DNA from: Shewanellaceae bacterium
GTDB lineage: Bacteria > Pseudomonadota > Gammaproteobacteria > Enterobacterales > Shewanellaceae
Reading direction: 5' to 3'
Length of the DNA stretch: 5,478 bases
NCBI GenBank assembly: GCA_016779685.1
Contig: JADHND010000118.1
Span: forward strand, 1 to 5,478
Shown here one piece after another: positions 1 through 5,478 of the stretch (position 1 is the first letter of the stretch; each line of letters starts with the position of its first letter). A model generated the notes under the pieces. It saw only the letters and a list, made by a program, of their open reading frames with translations, searched no databases and was not told where the DNA came from. A program made the translations under genes and the position numbers.

Positions 1-273
1 GATGCTGAACATATCGACCAACAAATAGCGGATTTAAAACAAGAAAGCCAAGCGGCCAAACAGCACTTACACGCCCTCGAGCAGCTGCGGAGCGAACTCA
101 TCGAACAAGGCGATGCTCGACTAAAACTCTTAATGGAATCGCATCCAGAATTGGATCGTCAAATCATCCGCCAATGGATTCGACAAGCCCAAAAAGAAGC
201 CAATCTCCAGCAAACGCCGAAGGCGAGCCGCGCCTTGTATAAGTATTTACGCGACACACTCACCTTAAATTAA
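1..273 (+). CDS. darP: Ribosome maturation protein DarP (YjgA, DUF615 family), C-terminal half, cut by left edge
   Basis: The reading frame is open from the first base to a TAA at 271-273 and gives the last 90 residues of the protein; the start lies outside the window. The E. coli homologue has about 183 residues, so roughly half is missing. The visible part looks almost wholly helical and is rich in Gln, Lys, Glu and Arg. Recognisable family segments are LEQLRSELIEQGD (about visible residues 26-38), HPELDRQIIRQWIRQAQKE (48-66) and the near-terminal PKASRALYKYLRD (73-85), which match the corresponding E. coli YjgA stretches closely as I recall them. From the family: DarP binds the immature 50S subunit and helps late assembly around the peptidyl transferase centre in the cytoplasm. 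It converges on tldD with 3 bases between stops. Identification is confident; function is transferred from E. coli. Confidence 0.93.
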   Translation, partial: DAEHIDQQIADLKQESQAAKQHLHALEQLRSELIEQGDARLKLLMESHPELDRQIIRQWIRQAQKEANLQQTPKASRALYKYLRDTLTLN

Positions 274-276
274 GCA
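274..276. other. Convergent darP/tldD stop junction, 3 bases, no terminator
   Basis: The TAA of darP (271-273, plus) and the TAA of tldD (277-279, minus) are separated by GCA only. A small imperfect palindrome, CTTAA-A-TTAAG (264-274), spans the darP stop but is AT-only at its core and too weak to be a terminator. Any termination for either gene must lie inside the other gene's coding sequence, so the transcripts should overlap at their 3' ends. Confidence 0.7.
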
Positions 277-1725
277 TTAGGCTGTGCCACCAACAATGAT
301 TTTATCTAATTTTAATGTTGGTTGGCCGACCCCTACGGGAACACTTTGTCCGTCTTTGCCACAGACACCCACACCTTGATCTAAAGCCAAATCATTTCCT
401 ATCATCGAAATTTGTGACATACTTTCTGGACCATTCCCGATTAGGGTCGCTCCCTTTACAGGGTATTTAATTTTGCCACCCTCTACCCAATAGGCCTCTG
501 AAGCTGAAAAAACAAACCGTCCGGAGGTGATGTCAACTTGGCCACCACCAAAATTAGGGGCGTACAATCCCTTATCAATAGAAGCGATGATCTCTTCTGG
601 ATCATCTTGACCAGCAAGCATAAAAGTGTTGGTCATCCGTGGCATCGGTAAATGTGCATACGATTCACGCCGACCATTACCAGTACTAGGCACACCCATT
701 AGCCGTGCATTTAATTTATCTTGCATGTACCCTTTAAGAATACCATCCTCGATGAGCACCGTTCTCTGTGTCGGTATCCCTTCATCATCAACAGTCAAGC
801 TTCCCCGACGGTCCTTGACGGTGCCATCATCAATGACAGTCACGCCTTTGGCAGCGACTCGCTCACCAATTTTGCCACTAAAAGCAGAACTACCTCGACG
901 ATTAAAATCACCTTCGAGACCATGGCCAACCGCCTCATGCAATAAAACCCCGGGCCAGCCCGACCCCAACACAACTGGCATCTCGCCTGCTGGTGCAGGC
1001 TGCGCCTCTAAAGCGACTTGCGCTTGACGAATCGCTTCATGCGCAAAGCACAATGCCATTTTTTCGCCATCGGCATTCAGTTGTAAGAACTCGTCAATGC
1101 CATGACGGCCTCCTCCACCAGCATTGCCGCGCTCTTTGCGATCACCTTCTTTTAGCACCACGCTACAATTAATCCGAGTTAAAGGGCGGATATCTGCCGC
1201 AAACGTACCGTCACTCGCACATACCAGCATGCGTTCATAACTGCTAGACAACGAAACTGTCACCTGAACCACGCGTGTATCCGCTTGTCTAATCGCTTGA
1301 TCCAGATGCTGTAACAGCTGAATTTGTTCTGCCTTACTACAGGAAGACATCGGGTTCACAGCGGCATAATAAGGTAAAACTGGCGTGCGTTTAAAAACGC
1401 AAACAGATTGAGCCTTGCCAGCATTCGCAATACTACTGGCTGCTTGAACCGATCGAGTTATCGCCGCCGCCGAGATATCATCTGCGTAAGCAAAGCCTGT
1501 TTTTTCACCTGCAATAGCACGCACACCTACACCCTGATCGATATTAAAATGACCAGATTTGAGCAGCCCATCTTCCATCATAAAAGATTCATGATGCATA
1601 TCTTGAAAAAACAAATCACTAAAATCGATTTGATGCCGATGGGCTTGATTTAAAAATGCCTGTAGATCATGTGCTGCTAATTGATTTTCTGACAGCAATG
1701 CTTCCGTAACTTGTTCTATCATCAT
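277..1725 (-). CDS. tldD: Metalloprotease TldD, zinc-bearing subunit of the TldD/TldE peptidase
   Basis: The protein has 482 residues from the chosen ATG, against 481 in E. coli TldD, and is highly similar along its whole length. Landmarks are NIDQGVGVRA (about residues 61-70), EKTGFAYADD (74-83), a GGGG run (203-206), and the zinc motif HEAVGH (263-268, the HExxxH form with Glu264 as catalytic base) followed by GLEGDFNRRG. Near the C-terminus are KGATLIGNGPE (424-434) and VGVCGKDGQ with Cys455, which fits the third zinc ligand of the family. The HExxxH separates it from its paralogue TldE/PmbA, which lacks the zinc site. From the family: TldD pairs with TldE in a cytoplasmic complex that cleaves unfolded peptides, matures microcin B17 and degrades the antitoxin CcdA. 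TldE is not in this window. The frame continues upstream to an ATG at 1774-1776, but that start would add 17 hydrophilic residues absent from E. coli TldD. Tandem ATGs at 1723-1725 and 1720-1722 have an AAGAG ribosome site. There is no frameshift or missing key residue. It lies 54 bases downstream of yhdP on the same strand, probably cotranscribed. Confidence 0.97.
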   Translation of the reverse strand: MMIEQVTEALLSENQLAAHDLQAFLNQAHRHQIDFSDLFFQDMHHESFMMEDGLLKSGHFNIDQGVGVRAIAGEKTGFAYADDISAAAITRSVQAASSIANAGKAQSVCVFKRTPVLPYYAAVNPMSSCSKAEQIQLLQHLDQAIRQADTRVVQVTVSLSSSYERMLVCASDGTFAADIRPLTRINCSVVLKEGDRKERGNAGGGGRHGIDEFLQLNADGEKMALCFAHEAIRQAQVALEAQPAPAGEMPVVLGSGWPGVLLHEAVGHGLEGDFNRRGSSAFSGKIGERVAAKGVTVIDDGTVKDRRGSLTVDDEGIPTQRTVLIEDGILKGYMQDKLNARLMGVPSTGNGRRESYAHLPMPRMTNTFMLAGQDDPEEIIASIDKGLYAPNFGGGQVDITSGRFVFSASEAYWVEGGKIKYPVKGATLIGNGPESMSQISMIGNDLALDQGVGVCGKDGQSVPVGVGQPTLKLDKIIVGGTA

Positions 1726-1779
1726 TGTTCTCTTATACGTTCTGTTGTCATCGTGGCTGTTATTTGATTGCAGCATGCA
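1726..1779 (-). other. Short yhdP-tldD spacer, no promoter or terminator recognised
   Basis: These 54 bases lie between the TAA of yhdP (1782-1780) and the preferred tldD start. They contain no hairpin followed by a T run and no convincing -35/-10 pair. A TATAAG string at about 1732-1737 (minus strand) is too close to the ATG to be a useful -10 and overlaps the ribosome site. The overlapping palindromes GCATGC and ATGCAT (1773-1780) are too short to assign a role. The arrangement fits read-through from yhdP into tldD. Confidence 0.5.
1730..1734 (-). promoter_or_regulatory. Probable ribosome binding site of tldD
   Basis: On the minus strand AAGAG lies 4 bases before the ATG at 1725-1723 and 7 bases before the adjacent ATG at 1722-1720. 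The second spacing is nearer the usual optimum, so initiation may occur at either codon. The upstream candidate ATG at 1776-1774 is preceded only by GGCGGTCGG inside the end of yhdP, which is a poorer match. This supports the shorter TldD. Confidence 0.6.
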
Positions 1780-4700
1780 TTACCGACCGCCACGTTCTCG
1801 GTTTTGAAACACTTCGTCGTCAATTTCAACTGTTTTTTGTTCGCGAGCAATTTCTTCAATCTTACGATGATTCAAAGTACCTGTCACCTTATAGCGAATT
1901 TCTGAAATAACTTCAATCGCAGGTTCTAATACTTTGGTAATCATAAAAGCTAATACGCCTGCCGTCAAACCAGTAAAGAAGAACGCCGTTGGCACCACCG
2001 ATGCAATTTTAGGGGTGACACGCACATCATAATTGATAACCTCAGTTTTCAAGTGGGTGGTACCATTGATGTTGATGCCTGCCGCCGTCCCATCAAAATA
2101 CAAATCTTGAGTGGCTAAAACGCTTTTGTTTAAAGTAAAAGTGCCTTTGGCTTGCTCAAAATAAAAACCATCATCAAAAACATCGTTAAAATCTAAAGCA
2201 ATTTTTTTGAAAATACCCTCAACACTGAACAAAGAAATCAGGCGTCCACCACCCGTGTCTTGATCCATCAACTTGCCTTGTTCTATGTCCAATTGGCACC
2301 GACCTTCTACAGCATCGACTTCAAAATTGAGGGGTAGATCAGCCCAGGTTAGGCGTCCTGTTAAGCCAAAATTTTCAGCTTTAATCCCTGTCGAAACAGG
2401 CTTGGCAGCTGAGCTCTTTTGATTCAAAGGGTCTAACGTTGCAAACAGATTATCAACGTATTTGGTGTTGATCTTAAAATTCATGTGAGTCGTATGCTGA
2501 TTGTTTTTTTCTTGCCAATCACCACTTAAATCAAAATGATGCTTCTGATAAGTAAAAGCCATACGATTCGCTTCATACCCCATCTTACTGGGTTGGCCTT
2601 GAAACACAACCTGTTGCAGAGACTTGTCCCACAGAGACAGTTCATCAACCTCAACTTGTAATTTGGGTAAAGCACGCAATATCTTCATTTGTTGTGTATC
2701 TGAAACGTCTAGATCGCTTCGTTGAGGCTTCCATGCTAACCGGGAACCTTTAAACTTTAAACCATCCGCTACCCAGTTCTCATGAATCGTCACCAAGCCA
2801 TCAACTGAAGGGGCTTTTATATCTGCCAACCAATTGTTGGTGGAGGGCGTTAGAATAAACTTAAGATCCTCGATCTTATTGTCCCAAGCATACAGCTGCT
2901 TGACATGACCAAGAACGCCCTTCAACGTTGGTATGATGGTCGCGGGGGGGATTTTTTGGCGCGCTCGCTGCTGTTGTACAGCTTGACTTTCAGCCTGCAT
3001 CAAAACCACCGCATCAATCCAATCCGACAGTTCAAGCTTATCCACATCGAGATGAATATGGCCATCTTGCTGTAGCAACCTATCATCCGCTTGCATCAAA
3101 CGACCTACCATCAAATCATAATGCGTCCGATTCTTTGTTTGCTGATGGTTAATATTGAAATTGAGCTGTGCTTTTTTCCCCAAGCGAGCACTGATAAAAG
3201 TGCTCGCTTCATTCCCAACGACCTTAGCTTCAAGCGCCAACGGTAGGCCTTTGGCTTTATTTAAAGGTGCCGGTAACGTCAGAGCAACTTGATTGAAATC
3301 AGCACTAAGATTCATATCTAAGTTACGACCTTCTTCGTCTAACACCAAATTAATTTTACTTTTGATGCGGGTCTCACCTTGATAAAATCCTTGTAATAAA
3401 TTTGCTAATTCCACGGGCAATTTGTTTAAATTCCACTGACTGTCTATGTCCACCCGAATGTTATAAATATCTTCACTGTCCTCAGCAAACGTCTCTACCT
3501 TTAAGGCTGTGGGCTGATTGTATAAGTTAACTTTCAAATCATGACTTTGCAGCCGACTGTTGGTAAACGTCAATTGACCATGCACCTCAGTAAGGGGCAA
3601 TTTCAAATCAGCTAAATACAGCTGATTGTCTGCAAAATTAAGCTGTCCTTGCGCCCAGACATCTCGATTGTCTTCTGCGCTCAGTGGCACCTGAACAGCC
3701 AACTCCGCCACCAATGGTTTGGACACTTGAACTTGTTCCAATGCTTCGCCTACCGTTGACTGAAGTGGCGATGCTTTAATAACAGCAGTAATCGCTTCCG
3801 CTGGCGCATTAATTTGTCCAACCACGGATAACATGGGCTTGTCATTAAGAGATTGGATATTGACATTAACATCTTCAATCTCAACCAGCCCTAGTTTTCC
3901 CTGCTCAAGATCGAAGTAGGCGGCGTTGTTTTCAAACAATACCTTTAGATTTAAATCCGTTAGGGGTAGCCAATCCTCACGAAAAGGCAGTTTAGCATCG
4001 GTAAGTTGAAAGCCCGCTTGAAAGGTTCCCATCGATTGCGTGATCGGGAACCGATCTATCCCGGCATGCCACAATACTTGTCCTTGCTTGAGCTGCCCTG
4101 CTTGTAATGCCTGCTCAAGAAATCGATACAAACTAGGATTCAAGTGTTGTGCTGGTAATAACCCTGGCAACGCTTTGACATCTGGAAAATCTAACTCGCT
4201 ATATAATGACATAGTAGGCACAACCGACTGTTCATTTATGGCCATGGATACCCGAGCTCTTATTTGATCTACTTCCACATTGACATCGGACATCAACCAG
4301 CCGTAGAAGTCTTCCGAAGTCATATAAAAAAACCAGTTGTTGTCGGATTTTACCTGTAAAGGCCGTGGCGAAAGGGCTTGATAGTCGAGTTCAAATATCT
4401 GCGCTGGCACACGGTAACCATGCACTCCATCTTTCATAAAGTAATTCAAATTAAGCTTATCAATACCCGGAATCCAAGCCGATGGCTGAGATTTGAAGGC
4501 TTGCAATTGAGCCTGTACCATGATGCTTGAAGGTTGGGTTTGCATCCCAATATGCTTTATTTTACCCTCAACTTTCGCGTCTAGGATAGCATCTAAATCA
4601 TCTATGCCTAGGTTGGTGTTAAAAACCAATAGTGGCAAAAAGGTTGGGATATCCAAAGAATCGATATAACCATTGAATTGGCCTGCACGATAGCTCAGCC

Positions 4701-5478
4701 CTATATCAAGCTTTGGCCAAGGCTTACCATTGGATAGGATGGCAAGATTGCGATGACTTAACACCCAAGCATCTTGTTGATAGTTCCAGAAGAAAGTACC
4801 GCGCCGAATCTCAAAATTTTGCTGATTTTTTTTGGTTTGCCACAACAATTGTGACGGATGCATTTGCATAAGGGCATCCACCAATTGGCCTTTAAAGATT
4901 TGAGCATGGACCTCAAAATTCAATTCACCTTGAATCATATCGAGTTGACCACCGGCACGATGATACCATTGCGCGAGATCAAAATGATTGGCCGATAAGT
5001 AAATGTCTCCATTCGGCTCAGTATCCTCAGGGTTATTGGTCTCAAAATTGGCAATCACCCTAATTTTTTCTAATTCACCAGACGCACTCACATGTGAGAG
5101 ATAACCTGATCCGTAATGACGATCATCAATGTTTTGCCAGTGAAAAGAAGGCATATAAATCGGTTGCGATATCTGTTTTTGATGCCGTATGTAAAAAGTA
5201 AAGGATTCTATATCAATTCGATTAAAAACATTGAATAAGCTGTCTTGGATCTGTTTCAGCTTAACCACATTGGCTTGATTAGAAAACTGATCGACCAACA
5301 AATTCATTTCTACATCGCGCACCACGAGACGCTCTAGCCCATAGTTCTGACGGTTTAACAGCGACCACCAGTTAAAATTTAACTCTACTTCAGCCATATT
5401 GGCTGTTAGCGGCAAGTTGATTTGCGGTGCGATTTGCAAGTTTTGGAAATTTAATCGAATCCCTTCAGCATAAAATTC
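1780..5478 (-). CDS. yhdP: AsmA-like envelope phospholipid transport protein YhdP, N-terminus cut by right edge
   Basis: The frame is open from the right edge to TAA at 1782-1780 and gives 1232 residues. E. coli YhdP has about 1266, so I infer that some tens of N-terminal residues are missing, including the inner-membrane anchor expected there. The TTG at 5437-5439 is not the real start: the 13 codons before it are open and read as a normal family segment (GIRLNFQNLQ). The visible N-terminal part is the DUF3971-type region. The middle holds the family signature around 4000-4150 (LEQALQAGQLKQGQVLW, then GTFQAGFQL and DWLPLTDLNL). The C-terminal AsmA-like part includes GGRLISLFSVEGIFKKIALD and DLYFDGTAAGININGTTHL. 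A hydrophobic stretch follows at about 1936-2007, and then IRYKVTGTLNHRKIEEIARE near the end, as in E. coli. From the family: YhdP, with TamB and YdbH, is thought to bridge the periplasm with a hydrophobic groove and move phospholipid to the outer membrane. The alternating beta-type sequence throughout agrees with this. tldD follows closely. A C7 tract lies at 2944-2950. Confidence 0.93.
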   Translation of the reverse strand, partial: EFYAEGIRLNFQNLQIAPQINLPLTANMAEVELNFNWWSLLNRQNYGLERLVVRDVEMNLLVDQFSNQANVVKLKQIQDSLFNVFNRIDIESFTFYIRHQKQISQPIYMPSFHWQNIDDRHYGSGYLSHVSASGELEKIRVIANFETNNPEDTEPNGDIYLSANHFDLAQWYHRAGGQLDMIQGELNFEVHAQIFKGQLVDALMQMHPSQLLWQTKKNQQNFEIRRGTFFWNYQQDAWVLSHRNLAILSNGKPWPKLDIGLSYRAGQFNGYIDSLDIPTFLPLLVFNTNLGIDDLDAILDAKVEGKIKHIGMQTQPSSIMVQAQLQAFKSQPSAWIPGIDKLNLNYFMKDGVHGYRVPAQIFELDYQALSPRPLQVKSDNNWFFYMTSEDFYGWLMSDVNVEVDQIRARVSMAINEQSVVPTMSLYSELDFPDVKALPGLLPAQHLNPSLYRFLEQALQAGQLKQGQVLWHAGIDRFPITQSMGTFQAGFQLTDAKLPFREDWLPLTDLNLKVLFENNAAYFDLEQGKLGLVEIEDVNVNIQSLNDKPMLSVVGQINAPAEAITAVIKASPLQSTVGEALEQVQVSKPLVAELAVQVPLSAEDNRDVWAQGQLNFADNQLYLADLKLPLTEVHGQLTFTNSRLQSHDLKVNLYNQPTALKVETFAEDSEDIYNIRVDIDSQWNLNKLPVELANLLQGFYQGETRIKSKINLVLDEEGRNLDMNLSADFNQVALTLPAPLNKAKGLPLALEAKVVGNEASTFISARLGKKAQLNFNINHQQTKNRTHYDLMVGRLMQADDRLLQQDGHIHLDVDKLELSDWIDAVVLMQAESQAVQQQRARQKIPPATIIPTLKGVLGHVKQLYAWDNKIEDLKFILTPSTNNWLADIKAPSVDGLVTIHENWVADGLKFKGSRLAWKPQRSDLDVSDTQQMKILRALPKLQVEVDELSLWDKSLQQVVFQGQPSKMGYEANRMAFTYQKHHFDLSGDWQEKNNQHTTHMNFKINTKYVDNLFATLDPLNQKSSAAKPVSTGIKAENFGLTGRLTWADLPLNFEVDAVEGRCQLDIEQGKLMDQDTGGGRLISLFSVEGIFKKIALDFNDVFDDGFYFEQAKGTFTLNKSVLATQDLYFDGTAAGININGTTHLKTEVINYDVRVTPKIASVVPTAFFFTGLTAGVLAFMITKVLEPAIEVISEIRYKVTGTLNHRKIEEIAREQKTVEIDDEVFQNRERGGR
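2944..2950 (-). repeat. C7 homopolymer inside yhdP
   Basis: Seven consecutive C (coding strand) encode the end of Ile and two Pro in the QKIPPAT segment. They are preceded by T and six A, so two homopolymer runs are nearly adjacent. The segment follows a Gln/Arg-rich stretch that looks like a surface loop or linker. Loss of one C would end the frame after 8 more codons at TGA, and gain of one C would end it after 24 codons at TAA. Either way about 365-390 C-terminal residues are lost. Whether the tract varies in nature cannot be told from one sequence. Confidence 0.85.

Noticed and set aside
289..322. 7-bp inverted repeat with a 20-base loop, considered as a terminator of darP
   Set aside because: The loop is long, the stem is short and interrupted when extended, and no T tract follows on either strand. 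The bases are also constrained by the conserved TldD C-terminus.
626..1027. Open frame of 133 codons on the plus strand, with a further 74-codon frame inside the same stretch
   Set aside because: Both lie antisense within the strongly conserved core of tldD, including the zinc motif region. The translation is rich in Pro, Ser and Arg without a recognisable fold, as expected for a shadow frame.
1408..1910. Plus-strand open frames at 1408-1653 and 1725-1910
   Set aside because: They are antisense to the tldD N-terminal region and the yhdP C-terminus, with no convincing ribosome site or known family features.
2503..2511. Slippery heptamer A AAA AAC in the correct frame of yhdP, a canonical -1 frameshift site
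   Set aside because: A -1 shift would add only 9 codons before TAA, I saw no obvious stimulatory stem downstream, and the A-rich codons for Glu-Lys-Asn arise easily in this gene.
4040..4267. Plus-strand open frame of 75 codons rich in Cys
   Set aside because: The Cys-rich look comes from reading the antisense of a conserved YhdP segment; there is no ribosome site and no regular metal-binding spacing that I would trust.
4826..4833. A8 run on the coding strand of yhdP, possible transcriptional slippage site
   Set aside because: Several A or T runs of 7-8 occur in this gene (for example 2202-2208, 2504-2510, 4326-4332), as expected from composition and Lys-Lys-Asn or Phe-Phe codons.
5437..5439. 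TTG as the start codon of yhdP
   Set aside because: The frame is open upstream to the window edge and encodes family-like sequence, and the expected membrane anchor has not yet appeared, so the true start is outside the window.

Overview
The window is a chromosomal segment from a gammaproteobacterium with moderate-to-low GC content. The evidence is three protein families that belong to the gammaproteobacterial core: DarP/YjgA, TldD, and the AsmA-like YhdP. All three have recognisable E. coli counterparts. The genus cannot be fixed from the sequence. Nothing points to a plasmid, phage or genomic island: no insertion sequence, integrase, tRNA, CRISPR array or abrupt change in base composition was seen.

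Layout, left to right. Positions 1-273 (+) hold the C-terminal half of darP (yjgA), cut by the left edge. Its stop codon lies 3 bases from the stop of tldD, which is on the other strand (277-1725, -), so the two genes converge with no room for a terminator between them. A 54-base spacer (1726-1779) separates tldD from yhdP (1780-5478, -). yhdP lies upstream of tldD in the direction of transcription and is cut at its 5' end by the right edge. The minus-strand order yhdP then tldD, with no promoter or terminator seen between them, suggests one transcript. Coding density is close to 100 percent.

Functionally, the three genes are housekeeping genes with different jobs. DarP acts in late 50S ribosomal subunit maturation. 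TldD is the zinc-bearing subunit of the TldD/TldE (PmbA) peptidase. YhdP is a large envelope protein thought to carry phospholipid from the inner to the outer membrane. From general knowledge, yhdP, tldD, yjgA and pmbA lie close together in other gammaproteobacteria such as Pseudomonas, so this is a familiar neighbourhood rather than a new system. I found no strong candidate for a previously undescribed system. The points worth a second look are modest: a 7-C tract inside yhdP that could act as a mutational switch, the very tight convergent junction, the close yhdP-tldD linkage, and the choice of tldD start.
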